From positions 1-64,000 of the forward strand of contig CAJUAP010000005.1 in assembly GCA_910584435.1 (NCBI GenBank): 64,000 nt of DNA, given 5' to 3'. The notes beneath the pieces were generated by a model. It worked only from the letters and a program-made list of their open reading frames with translations. It was not told the origin of the DNA and searched no databases. The position numbers and the translations under genes were made by a program. Source of the stretch: an uncultured Acetatifactor sp. (GTDB lineage Bacteria; Bacillota; Clostridia; Lachnospirales; Lachnospiraceae). This document shows, one piece after another, positions 7,493 through 15,964 of the stretch; within the stretch, counting starts at the first letter, position 1; each line of letters begins with the position of its first letter.

Positions 7493-10078
7493 ATGGGATG
7501 GTTCGGTAAGAAAAAAAGGCAGAAGGAAGCAGGTCTGCAGGAACCCTTGGCGTCGAAGATGGTATATCAGGGCAGGAAGAATGAAAAAAGGGAGAAAAGT
7601 GCAAAATGGAAGTGGGCATATATGGGGCTTGCACTGTGCGCAGTCTGTGCTGTAATTCTTCAGAACTTTTATGGGGTATTCCGGACGAATGCAGAGAAAA
7701 ATATGAGCAATCCCATAGAAAATACAGGCAATATCTTCTGGCTGTACCAGAACTGTTATCTGCTGTATCGGGATTTATACAATGCCCAGCACAATGAACA
7801 GATCAGCTATATGGATCTCTATCTGGAAGCGGATGAGGATAAGCAATGGCTGCTGGACACGAACAAGTTAAATGAGTACAGGAGTGCCCTGGAGGAAGCG
7901 GAAGAACATGAAGCAAGGGAACAGCTAGAAGGATTTGAGACAGGCGTGTATGCGGAAGAAGCTGATACGGGAGCAGGGGTGGACGGTATCGCAGCAGGAA
8001 CACGGCCCGATGACTCAGGAATTGATGCAGCCGGACCGGAAAGGATTGGGGAGATTACGTATTCGGATTGTGAGATCTTAGAGTCAGAGCTGTCTTATCT
8101 GCAGCAGTATTTTCGGGAAATGGAGGATTACTTCCGGAATCTGAACAGCAATTATGATTATTTTATCCAGGATAATACCACCGGTAAATATGTTACCAAC
8201 ATGTCCACTGCTGACAGGAACCGGGGGAATTCTGAATTGTATTTCCGGCTCAGTTTCAGCTTTGACAGTTCCGGCAATGTGACCATTGGAGATACGATCT
8301 GCGGCATGGATATAACGCAGATTAGAAAATATGCCAATGAGGCTATCAGGAATGATATGCTGGAAGATTTGACGGGGAAAATAAGAGAATATGCAAGCCT
8401 GAAAACACCTGTGGATTGTACCGTAACATATGTGATTTCCAGGGAGGCTTGGACAAAGAAAGGTGTGGGGGATGACAGCAGCGATTTTGGCACATGGGGG
8501 GGGTATCTTGTTACAAGCAGCAGTGGTTTTCACTATTATAGTTATAATTATGAGAATGCCGCAGTGGAGGCATATCAGAACAGTGGAACAAGCGGGATTA
8601 TTCTAATATGTCTGGCAGGGATGTTCTGTCTGGGATTTCTGCTGCCTTTGCCGGGGAATACAAAACCCTGGAAGGAGGTCAGAATCTGTACTTTCCCTGT
8701 GGAACTGCTCTGGGGCATTGGAATTTGTATTGCTGCGGCGGAAGAAGGAGTAATTGCATTGATTGCACATACGGCAAGCGGCAGGGCATATACCGCGGTC
8801 GGGGAGTATCTGCCTGCGTTTGCGGGGATGTCTCATTTTCTGGTAGGTGTTTTTAACCTGCTGGTGATTACTTTGTTTCTGTTTTCCGGATGGTATCTGG
8901 GCATTTGCGCAAGGGCACTGAGAGAATTTGGAATAATACATTATATCAGTCAGAGAAGTATGATTTACCGTTTCTTCCCGTTTGTGAAGAGGAAGGCGGC
9001 CGGCATATATAGGTCTATCTTGCATTTGGATTTGACGAAGAATGCCCACAGAACCATATTGAAAATATTGCTGGTGAACGGGTGCATTTTATTCTTTATC
9101 AGCTGTCTATGGTTTGGCGGTCTGGCGATTACAGTGGTATATTCACTGGTATTGTATGTAATACTGAGAAAGTATGTCAGTGATCTGCAGGAGAAATACA
9201 AGATTCTGTTCCAGGCTGTGGATGAGATCGCAGCCGGAAATCTGAATGTCACCATTATGGAAGATTTGGGGGTGTTTGAACCGTTCAGAAATGAGATATA
9301 TAAGATTCAGGAGGGGTTGAAAAAGGCAGTGACCATGGAGGTCAAGAGCCAGCGTATTAAAACGGAACTGGTAACGAATATGTCCCATGATTTAAAGACA
9401 CCGCTGACTGCAATTATTACCTATGTGAATCTCCTGAAGAAAGAGGATGTAACCGAGGTGCAGCGAGCGGAATATCTGGAAATCCTGGAACGGAAGTCTC
9501 TGCGGCTGAAAAGTCTGATAGAGGATTTGTTTGAATTCAGCAAGGCAAATTCCCAGAATATTACACTGAATATTATGGATGTGGACATTATGAATCTGGT
9601 GAAGCAGGTATCCTTTGAAATGTCCGATAAGATCAGTGCTTCGGGATTGGATGTGAGGATGAATCTGACGGAAGAAAAGGTGGTTCTGCCCTTAGACAGC
9701 CAGAAGACATATCGTATCTATGAGAACTTGTTCGGAAATATTGCCAAATATGCGCTGCCGGGTACCAGGGTCTATGTCAATGGTTTCCGCATTGATGATA
9801 CAGTTGTAATAACTTTGAAAAATATTTCCGCCCAGGAGATAACGGTGGAAGCGTCCGAATTGACCGAACGGTTTGTACGGGGCAATGCTTCCCGTAATAC
9901 GGAGGGAAGCGGATTAGGGCTTGCCATTGCCAAGAGTTTTATGGAACTTCAGGGAGGCACACTGGAGCTGGAAGTTGACGGGGATCTTTTCAAGGTGACC
10001 ACTACATGGCATGTCAGAGAAAAGGCAGCCGACCCGAATGTCAGAGAAAAGGCAGCCGGTCCGATCGAGAAAGGATAG
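7493..10078 (+). CDS. Large membrane-bound sensor histidine kinase
   Basis: 861 residues from ATG 7493, with AGGAGG at 7480-7485. First membrane segment at about 41-63, then a roughly 300-residue extracytoplasmic domain with an acidic linker, followed by four or more membrane segments between about 367 and 557 (a multi-TM core not usual in OmpR-partner kinases). A HAMP-like stretch leads to the HisKA box NMSHDLKTPLTAI with phospho-accepting His632, and the ATPase domain ends with GSGLGLAIAKSFMELQGG. The C-terminus carries a direct repeat (VREKAADPN/VREKAAGP). The sensor domain is not one I recognise. Partner: response regulator at 6745. Confidence 0.92.
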   Translation: MGWFGKKKRQKEAGLQEPLASKMVYQGRKNEKREKSAKWKWAYMGLALCAVCAVILQNFYGVFRTNAEKNMSNPIENTGNIFWLYQNCYLLYRDLYNAQHNEQISYMDLYLEADEDKQWLLDTNKLNEYRSALEEAEEHEAREQLEGFETGVYAEEADTGAGVDGIAAGTRPDDSGIDAAGPERIGEITYSDCEILESELSYLQQYFREMEDYFRNLNSNYDYFIQDNTTGKYVTNMSTADRNRGNSELYFRLSFSFDSSGNVTIGDTICGMDITQIRKYANEAIRNDMLEDLTGKIREYASLKTPVDCTVTYVISREAWTKKGVGDDSSDFGTWGGYLVTSSSGFHYYSYNYENAAVEAYQNSGTSGIILICLAGMFCLGFLLPLPGNTKPWKEVRICTFPVELLWGIGICIAAAEEGVIALIAHTASGRAYTAVGEYLPAFAGMSHFLVGVFNLLVITLFLFSGWYLGICARALREFGIIHYISQRSMIYRFFPFVKRKAAGIYRSILHLDLTKNAHRTILKILLVNGCILFFISCLWFGGLAITVVYSLVLYVILRKYVSDLQEKYKILFQAVDEIAAGNLNVTIMEDLGVFEPFRNEIYKIQEGLKKAVTMEVKSQRIKTELVTNMSHDLKTPLTAIITYVNLLKKEDVTEVQRAEYLEILERKSLRLKSLIEDLFEFSKANSQNITLNIMDVDIMNLVKQVSFEMSDKISASGLDVRMNLTEEKVVLPLDSQKTYRIYENLFGNIAKYALPGTRVYVNGFRIDDTVVITLKNISAQEITVEASELTERFVRGNASRNTEGSGLGLAIAKSFMELQGGTLELEVDGDLFKVTTTWHVREKAADPNVREKAAGPIEKG

Positions 10079-10127
10079 CACCGCACAGATTAGAAGCAGC
10101 CGGAGCAGAAGCGGCGGATAGGATAGG

Positions 10128-10174
10128 AAAATGAGCCATATTTTTCCGTAAGGGGAGTATGGCTCATTTTTGTC
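10128..10174 (+). terminator. Rho-independent terminator after the kinase gene
   Basis: Perfect 13-base inverted repeat: AAAATGAGCCATA (10128-10140) and TATGGCTCATTTT (10158-10170). The 3' arm ends in a run of five T. A-rich on the left arm, so it could work in both directions. Confidence 0.85.
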
Positions 10175-10221
10175 TGGTTTAACCCAGGCATTATGGAACA
10201 AGATAAATCAATAACTAATGT

Positions 10222-10250
10222 TTGAACTATATCATAAACTGTGCTATCAT
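10222..10250 (+). promoter_or_regulatory. Sigma-A type promoter for leuCD
   Basis: TTGAAC (10222-10227), 17-base spacer, TATCAT (10245-10250). The transcript would carry a leader of about 180 bases that contains the 34-base repeats. Confidence 0.65.
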
Positions 10251-10305
10251 CTTGTGTAAGGGCGGCTGGCCTTTTGACTGAAAAGGTATCAGCGGTATTG
10301 GTGAA

Positions 10306-10373
10306 GCTGAAGGTATGGTGTACTGATGGTATGGGCGGAGCTGAAGGCATGGTGTACTGATGGTATGGGCGGA
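10306..10373. repeat. 34-base tandem repeat in the leuC leader
   Basis: Two units (10306-10339 and 10340-10373) beginning GCTGAAGG and ending GGTATGGGCGGA, differing at one base. A degenerate third start follows at 10374. Confidence 0.9.
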
Positions 10374-10435
10374 ACTGAATGTGTGGTGCTGAAGGTAAGA
10401 TTACTCAATTATATGGAAAGGAAGGGTTTGCAGAT

Positions 10436-11704
10436 ATGGGAATGACAATGACTCAGAAGATTTTGGCTGCTGCGGCAGGTTTGAATGAGGTTCAGGCGGG
10501 ACAGTTGATTGAGGCAGAACTTGATCTGGTGCTGGGCAATGATATCACCAGTCCTGTGGCGATTAAGGAGATGGATAAGATTCAGGCAGAAGGTGTGTTT
10601 GATAAGGATAAGATTGCCTTGGTGCCGGATCATTTTGTGCCAAATAAAGATATTAAATCCGCGGAACATTGTAAATGTGTCAGAGAATTTGCACGTAGAA
10701 ACGAGATTACGAATTATTTTGAAGTGGGTGAGATGGGAATCGAACATGCCCTGCTGCCGGAAAAAGGATTGACCGTGGCCGGTGATGTGATTATCGGCGC
10801 GGATTCCCATACCTGTACATATGGCGCTTTGGGCGCTTTCTCCACAGGTGTGGGAAGTACCGATATGGCGGCGGGGATGGCTACGGGAAAAGCATGGTTT
10901 AAAGTGCCGGCTGCAATTCGCTTTGTGCTGACAGGAAAGCCTTCCAAATGGGTCAGCGGCAAAGATGTTATCTTGCACATTATCGGGATGATCGGCGTGG
11001 ACGGCGCATTGTATAAGTCCATGGAATTTGTGGGAGACGGCATAGGAAATCTCTCTATGGATGATCGTTTCACCATTGCCAACATGGCGATTGAAGCGGG
11101 GGGGAAGAATGGAATTTTCCCGGTGGATGCATTGGCAGAGAATTATATCAAAGAGCATTCCAAGAAAGAATATCACATTTATGAGGCGGACGAGGATGCC
11201 GTGTATGATGCGGAGTACAGGATTGATTTGAGTACCCTGCGGCCCACCGTTGCGTTTCCGCATCTTCCGGAAAATACGCATACCATTGATGAAATTAAGG
11301 AAATGGATGCAATTCACATTGATCAGGTGGTAATCGGCTCCTGTACCAACGGCCGTCTGGACGATTTGAGGATAGCAGCAAAGGTTCTGGAAGGAAGGCA
11401 TGTGGCAAAGGGAATGCGCTGTATTGTGATTCCGGCTACACAGGCTGTTTATATGCAGGCAATGGAGGAAGGACTGCTGAAAACTTTTATTGAGGCAGGT
11501 GCGATTGTCAGTACACCTACCTGTGGCCCCTGTCTGGGAGGGTATATGGGAATCCTGGCAGAAGGAGAGCGCTGTGTTTCCACCACCAACCGCAATTTTG
11601 TAGGACGTATGGGACATATTTCCTCTGAAATTTATCTTGCCAGCCCTGCAGTGGCGGCAGCCAGCGCCATAAAAGGTGTTATCGCGAATCCGGAAGAAGT
11701 GTGA
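10436..11704 (+). CDS. leuC: 3-isopropylmalate dehydratase large subunit
   Basis: 422 residues from ATG 10436 (GGAAGG upstream; MGMTMTQKILA is the family N-terminus). Isomerises 2-isopropylmalate to 3-isopropylmalate in leucine synthesis with LeuD, using a [4Fe-4S] cluster. Cluster ligands: Cys in VIGSCTNGR, and the two Cys of CGPCLGG. HTCTYGALGAFSTGVGSTD is the substrate region. The length fits the short type of LeuC found in Clostridia and archaea, not the 466-residue enterobacterial form. leuA and leuB are not in the window. A hairpin-rich element separates it from leuD. Confidence 0.97.
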   Translation: MGMTMTQKILAAAAGLNEVQAGQLIEAELDLVLGNDITSPVAIKEMDKIQAEGVFDKDKIALVPDHFVPNKDIKSAEHCKCVREFARRNEITNYFEVGEMGIEHALLPEKGLTVAGDVIIGADSHTCTYGALGAFSTGVGSTDMAAGMATGKAWFKVPAAIRFVLTGKPSKWVSGKDVILHIIGMIGVDGALYKSMEFVGDGIGNLSMDDRFTIANMAIEAGGKNGIFPVDALAENYIKEHSKKEYHIYEADEDAVYDAEYRIDLSTLRPTVAFPHLPENTHTIDEIKEMDAIHIDQVVIGSCTNGRLDDLRIAAKVLEGRHVAKGMRCIVIPATQAVYMQAMEEGLLKTFIEAGAIVSTPTCGPCLGGYMGILAEGERCVSTTNRNFVGRMGHISSEIYLASPAVAAASAIKGVIANPEEV

Positions 11705-11870
11705 AGGAAATGAAGTTTTTCTAAGCCATTCCTTTAAGAACGCAAGGGCAGCGTTCTTCTAAGCGCGTACTTTGCGCTTTACTAACACCAGTTTATGGAT
11801 TGTTTTTGCCGCTAAGAGGGGGCGAAGCCCACCTCTCTGCGCGGTTTACAGTGTAAAAGTGAGTAGAGAA
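11705..11870. repeat. Multi-hairpin intergenic element (family C, copy 1)
   Basis: Between leuC and leuD. Hairpin AAGAACGC (11736-11743) / GCGTTCTT (11751-11758), preceded by a GAAATGAAG...AAGCCATTCC arm and followed by ATTGTTTTTGCCGCTAAGAG and GGGGCGAAGCCCACCTCT. Closely related in order and sequence to 33924-34085; a shorter relative is at 27763-27893. Confidence 0.7.
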
Positions 11871-11883
11871 AGGAAAGCAGGTT

Positions 11884-12369
11884 ATGAATGCAAAAGGAAT
11901 TGTTTTTAAATATGGAGATAATGTGGATACGGATGTCATCATACCTGCCAGGTATCTGAATTCTTCGGATCCGGCGGAACTGGCAGTTCATTGTATGGAG
12001 GATATTGATTCAGAGTTTGTGAAAAAAGTACAGAAAGGCGATATTATTGTAGCAGAGAAGAATTTCGGCTGTGGTTCATCCAGGGAACATGCGCCCATCG
12101 CTATTAAAGCTGCCGGTGTCAGCTGTGTGATTGCAGAGACGTTTGCAAGGATTTTCTATAGAAATGCAATTAATATCGGTTTACCTATTATTGAGTGTCC
12201 GGAAGCTGCCAGGGGAATAGAGGCAGGAGATGAGGTGGAAGTGGATTTTGATTCCGGTATTATCACGGATGTAACAAAGGGTGTAAGCTTCCAGGGACAG
12301 GCATTTCCTGAGTTTATGCAGAAAATAATAGCTTCTGAGGGGCTGATTAATTATATTAACAATAAGTAG
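11884..12369 (+). CDS. leuD: 3-isopropylmalate dehydratase small subunit
   Basis: 161 residues, short LeuD type matching the short LeuC. Swivel domain with DNVDTDVIIPARYLN near the N-terminus and the substrate-specificity loop ...FGCGSSREHAPIAIKAAGVS. Forms the isopropylmalate isomerase complex with LeuC. ATG 11884 has AGGAAAGCAGG upstream. It is followed by a small hairpin (12376-12398) that may end the transcript. Confidence 0.97.
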   Translation: MNAKGIVFKYGDNVDTDVIIPARYLNSSDPAELAVHCMEDIDSEFVKKVQKGDIIVAEKNFGCGSSREHAPIAIKAAGVSCVIAETFARIFYRNAINIGLPIIECPEAARGIEAGDEVEVDFDSGIITDVTKGVSFQGQAFPEFMQKIIASEGLINYINNK

Positions 12370-12375
12370 AAAGTG

Positions 12376-12409
12376 CAGCGGGGTATTTTACTCCGCTGTA
12401 TATTATATT
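12376..12409 (+). terminator. Probable terminator after leuD
   Basis: CAGCGG (12376-12381) pairs with CCGCTG (12393-12398), then TATATTATATT. The stem is short and the tail is T/A mixed, so strength is uncertain. Confidence 0.5.
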
Positions 12410-12595
12410 CAGGGCGAAAGCACTTATCGTCCGGGAATTCATCAAGGAAGTGTGGGTGTAGAAGGCAGGCTGCGGTACTGGAAATAAAACAGCAGCCAGC
12501 CGGAGACACCCGGATGAATTTCAGGACGAAAGCACTTATCGTCCGGGAATTCATCAAGAAAGTGTGGGTGTAGAAGGCAGGCTGCGGTACTGGAA
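12408..12595 (+). repeat. Two 76-base direct repeats upstream of the MATE gene
   Basis: Copies at 12408-12483 and 12520-12595 agree at 74 of 76 bases. The second is preceded by GGATGAATTT, so that 12514-12530 pairs with 12540-12556 as a strong hairpin (about 15 of 17 pairs) closed by AAGCACTTA. Each copy ends GCGGTACTGGAA, and the second runs into the ribosome site AGGAGG of the next gene. Confidence 0.88.
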
Positions 12596-12606
12596 TAGGA
12601 GGAATC

Positions 12607-13965
12607 ATGGAAAAGACTTCTGCGAAGAAATATGAAATTGATATGTGTAATGGTCCGTTACTGGGTAAAATTCTAATATTTTATATCCCATTGATGTTAT
12701 CAGGAATCTTGCAGTTGTTGTTTAATGCGGCGGATATAGTGGTGGTAGGGCGTTTTGCAGGGAATGAATCCCTTGCGGCTGTGGGGTCTACCAGTTCGCT
12801 GACGAATTTGATCGTCAACCTTTTTATCGGGTTATCGGTGGGGGCAAATGTGCTTGTGGCAAGATATTATGGAGCAAATCAGAAAGATGAGCTGAAGGAG
12901 ATGGTACAGACCACAGTGGCAACGGCATTTGTCAGCGGTATCATATTAATTTTTGTGGGATTTTTTGTATCACGTCCTGCATTGATATGGATGGGGACAC
13001 CGGAAGATGTCATTGCACATTCGGTTTTGTACATGCGGATTTATTTTGGCGGTATGCCGTTTATGATGGTTTACAACTTTGGCAGTGCTGTGCTTCGGGC
13101 CGTGGGAGATACAAAACGTCCGCTTTATTATCTGCTGATTGCAGGTGTGGTAAATGTGGTTTTGAATCTGATTTTTGTCATAGTATTTTCCATGGGAGTG
13201 GCAGGCGTGGCTACGGCTACAGTGGTTTCCCAGGCCATTTCTGCAGTGTTGGTAGTGAGATGCCTGATTCAGTCGGACAGCGTCTATCGACTGGAAATGA
13301 AGGGAATTCATATTGCACCGGATAAGCTTATCAAAATGGTGCAAATCGGTATCCCGGCCGGAATGCAGGGTGCTTTGTTCTCTATATCCAATGTGCTGAT
13401 TCAATCTTCTGTGAACAGCTTTGGCTCCATTGCAATGGCAGGAAATACTGCCGCAAGCAATATAGAGGGATTTGTCTATACAGCCATGAATGCCTTTCAT
13501 CAGGCTGCCATCAGCTTTTGCGGACAGAATTATGGTGCGATGAAATATAAAAGAATAGGTAAGGTATTGCTGATCTGTGAGGTATCAGTCATTATAGTGG
13601 GAGCAATTATGGGAAATGTGGCTTATTTTCTGGCGGGAATGCTTCTGCGCATCTATTCTACGGATCAGGAGGTAATTCAATTTGGTATTCTGCGGATGAG
13701 TTATATCTGCGTGACTTATTTCCTTTGCGGCATGATGGATGTAATCGTAGGTGCTCTGCGCGGCATGGGATATGCAATCATGCCCATGCTGGTGTCCTTG
13801 ACGGGGGCATGTCTGTTCAGAGTGATATGGATTTATACCATATTCCAGAATCACCGGACGCTGGCCTGTCTTTATATCTCATATCCCATCAGCTGGGCTT
13901 TGACTTTCCTGGTGCATTTGCTGTGTTTCGCTGTGGTGTATCGAAAATTGTTAAAAACGGCTTGA
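12607..13965 (+). CDS. MATE family multidrug/solute exporter, second copy
   Basis: 452 residues, about 12 hydrophobic segments. Family signatures: PLMLSGILQLLFNAADIVVV near the N-terminus, AVGSTSSLTNLIVNLFIG, and FVYTAMNAFHQAAISFCGQN in the second half. It is a different member from the one at 3055 (different charged loops), so probably a different substrate. The start ATG 12607 follows AGGAGGAATC supplied by the 76-base repeat. The promoter of ruvA overlaps its stop codon. Confidence 0.93.
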   Translation: MEKTSAKKYEIDMCNGPLLGKILIFYIPLMLSGILQLLFNAADIVVVGRFAGNESLAAVGSTSSLTNLIVNLFIGLSVGANVLVARYYGANQKDELKEMVQTTVATAFVSGIILIFVGFFVSRPALIWMGTPEDVIAHSVLYMRIYFGGMPFMMVYNFGSAVLRAVGDTKRPLYYLLIAGVVNVVLNLIFVIVFSMGVAGVATATVVSQAISAVLVVRCLIQSDSVYRLEMKGIHIAPDKLIKMVQIGIPAGMQGALFSISNVLIQSSVNSFGSIAMAGNTAASNIEGFVYTAMNAFHQAAISFCGQNYGAMKYKRIGKVLLICEVSVIIVGAIMGNVAYFLAGMLLRIYSTDQEVIQFGILRMSYICVTYFLCGMMDVIVGALRGMGYAIMPMLVSLTGACLFRVIWIYTIFQNHRTLACLYISYPISWALTFLVHLLCFAVVYRKLLKTA

Positions 13966-13990
13966 AACATACGTTCGGATGTGCTATACT
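13962..13990 (+). promoter_or_regulatory. Sigma-A type promoter for ruvAB
   Basis: TTGAAA (13962-13967), 17-base spacer, TATACT (13985-13990). The -35 box overlaps the stop codon of the MATE gene. Leader of about 200 bases before ruvA. Confidence 0.65.
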
Positions 13991-14190
13991 GAATTTAACG
14001 GATGGATTGCGTGCAGCAGCATAGGCAGCAGTTATATGTGGGTTTATGATATTGCGAACAGGAAGCTGAATTGTTATAACAGGTTCATTGAAGAAAATTC
14101 GGACAGGCTGCGAACCTTGTATGGATGCGGCTGAAAAGGCTGAAGCATGTTTTGCAGCATACAGAGTGTGTGTAAGAAGTGAGGATGGAT

Positions 14191-14799
14191 ATGATAGCAT
14201 ATGTCAATGGCAGGATAGATGATATTTCTGAAGACAATGTAGTGCTGGATGTAGGGGGAATCGGATACAATGTAAAAATATCGGTATCCACGGCAGAGAA
14301 GCTTCCGGAAGTTGGAAAATCCATAAAGCTTTATACCTATACAAGTGTAAGGGAGGATGCCATACAATTATTTGGTTTTCTGTCACGGGATGAGCTGGAT
14401 ATTTTCAGAAAATGCATCTCGGTAAGCGGCATCGGGCCCAAGGGTGCATTGGCTATTCTATCGGTTCTGGATGCGGATTCTCTACGGTTTGCCATTATGA
14501 GCGGGGATGCGAAAGCAATTTCCAAGGCACCGGGAATCGGAACAAAGACAGCAGAACGGTTAATCCTGGAGCTTAAGGGAAAAGTACAAATGAAGGATAC
14601 CAGAATAGGACAGGAGATTGCCGATGCTGAGGCAGAAGATGGCATAAGCGGTAATACTCAGAAGAGGGAAGCAGTGGAGGCGTTGGTTTCTCTGGGATAT
14701 GGCCGGACAGAAGCCGTGAAGGCTGTGAATGCTGTGGAAGGGATTGAAGAGATGGATTCCGGTGCGGCGCTCAAGGCGGCATTGAAGAAAATGTTTTGA
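14191..14799 (+). CDS. ruvA: Holliday junction helicase subunit RuvA
   Basis: 202 residues from ATG 14191 (GAGG 6 bases upstream; GTG 14179 and ATG 14185 are alternatives). OB-fold N-terminus MIAYVNGRIDDISEDNVVLD, two helix-hairpin-helix motifs (ISVSGIGPKGALAILS; ISKAPGIGTKTAERLILELK) and the flexible C-terminal domain that touches RuvB (AVEALVSLGYGRTEAVKAV). Tetramers bind four-way junctions and direct RuvB-driven branch migration. ruvB follows after 141 bases. Confidence 0.97.
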   Translation: MIAYVNGRIDDISEDNVVLDVGGIGYNVKISVSTAEKLPEVGKSIKLYTYTSVREDAIQLFGFLSRDELDIFRKCISVSGIGPKGALAILSVLDADSLRFAIMSGDAKAISKAPGIGTKTAERLILELKGKVQMKDTRIGQEIADAEAEDGISGNTQKREAVEALVSLGYGRTEAVKAVNAVEGIEEMDSGAALKAALKKMF

Positions 14800-14940
14800 A
14801 CAGTCAGAGATATTTTGACTGTATGGGTGTTGTATAGGAAAAGGTTACAGAGACAGGTGGAGGCGACGCAGCTTTTTCATGGATTGTTTGTGCCAGTCGC
14901 ACCAAGCTGTCTGGAAATATGTAAGGAATAGGAAATTGAT

Positions 14941-15945
14941 ATGCCCAGAAGAATGATAGAGACAAATATTACAGAGGAAGACAGCAAAATAGAAGGCTCT
15001 CTGCGGCCGCAGAAACTGAATGACTATATCGGTCAGTCTAAGGTAAAGGAGAATCTGAAGATTTATATAGAAGCCGCAAAGCAGAGGAAAGATGCCCTGG
15101 ATCATGTGCTTTTTTACGGCCCCCCCGGACTGGGGAAGACTACACTTGCAGGTATTATTGCCAATGAAATGGGGGTTCATCTGAAAGTGACCAGTGGGCC
15201 TGCCATTGAAAAGCCCGGAGAGATGGCGGCAATATTGAATAATCTGGAAGAGGGAGATCTGCTATTTGTCGATGAGATTCACCGGTTGAACCGTCAGGTG
15301 GAAGAGGTGCTTTATCCTGCTATGGAAGATTACTGTATTGATATTATGATTGGAAAAGGATCTACAGCCCGATCTGTGCGCCTGGACTTACCTCGTTTTA
15401 CTCTGGTGGGTGCCACTACCAGGGCAGGACTTTTGACTGCACCGCTGAGGGATCGTTTTGGTATGATTTATCATATGGATTTCTATACCATAGAGGAACT
15501 GCAGATGATTATTCTTCATTCAGCCAGAATTCTGGCGGTGGAAATTGAGCCGGAAGGTGCATTGGAAATGGCGAGGAGGAGCAGAGGCACACCAAGGCTT
15601 GCCAATCGCATTCTGAAAAGAGTCCGGGATTTTGCACAGGTCAAGTATGATGGGATTATTACGGAACAGGTGGCTGGAATTGCACTGGATTTGATGGATG
15701 TGGATAAATTGGGATTGGATTATATTGATCGCAATCTATTGCTGACTATGATTGAGAAATTCGGCGGAGGTCCGGTGGGATTGGACACGCTGGCTGCTTC
15801 TATTGGTGAGGATTCAGGAACCATTGAAGATGTGTATGAACCATATCTGATTCAAAATGGATTTATTAACCGAACCCCCAGAGGCAGAGTGGCGACAGAA
15901 CTGGCATATCAGCATTTGGGGTGCGGAATGTTCACACAGAAGTAA
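14941..15945 (+). CDS. ruvB: Holliday junction branch migration ATPase RuvB
   Basis: 334 residues, normal length. AAA+ ATPase: Walker A GPPGLGKTTLA, Walker B LLFVDEIHRLN, sensor region GATTRAGLLTAPLRDRFG, then the C-terminal winged helix (EPYLIQNGFINRTPRGRVAT). Hexamers pump DNA at Holliday junctions with RuvA. RuvC and queA are not adjacent; tgt-yajC, often next to ruvAB in Firmicutes, are about 47 kb downstream here. Confidence 0.98.
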   Translation: MPRRMIETNITEEDSKIEGSLRPQKLNDYIGQSKVKENLKIYIEAAKQRKDALDHVLFYGPPGLGKTTLAGIIANEMGVHLKVTSGPAIEKPGEMAAILNNLEEGDLLFVDEIHRLNRQVEEVLYPAMEDYCIDIMIGKGSTARSVRLDLPRFTLVGATTRAGLLTAPLRDRFGMIYHMDFYTIEELQMIILHSARILAVEIEPEGALEMARRSRGTPRLANRILKRVRDFAQVKYDGIITEQVAGIALDLMDVDKLGLDYIDRNLLLTMIEKFGGGPVGLDTLAASIGEDSGTIEDVYEPYLIQNGFINRTPRGRVATELAYQHLGCGMFTQK

Positions 15946-15964
15946 AGGGGGTGAAGAGGTAATT

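Larger units (their letters stand above)
10079..10435. other. Intergenic region: terminator, leuC promoter, tandem repeat
   Basis: 357 bases without a gene. It holds a terminator-like hairpin (10128-10174), a good sigma-A promoter (10222-10250) and two full copies of a 34-base repeat (10306-10373). No T-box, leader peptide with leucine codons or riboswitch was recognised. Confidence 0.7.

Noticed and set aside
10222..10435. T-box or leucine leader peptide before leuC
   Set aside because: No specifier stem, T-box sequence or run of Leu codons; the leader consists mostly of a 34-base repeat.
10409..11617. Long open frame on the - strand opposite leuC, and similar ones opposite ilvC and COG2509
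   Set aside because: Composition follows the complement of a well-identified gene; no family resemblance or ribosome site.
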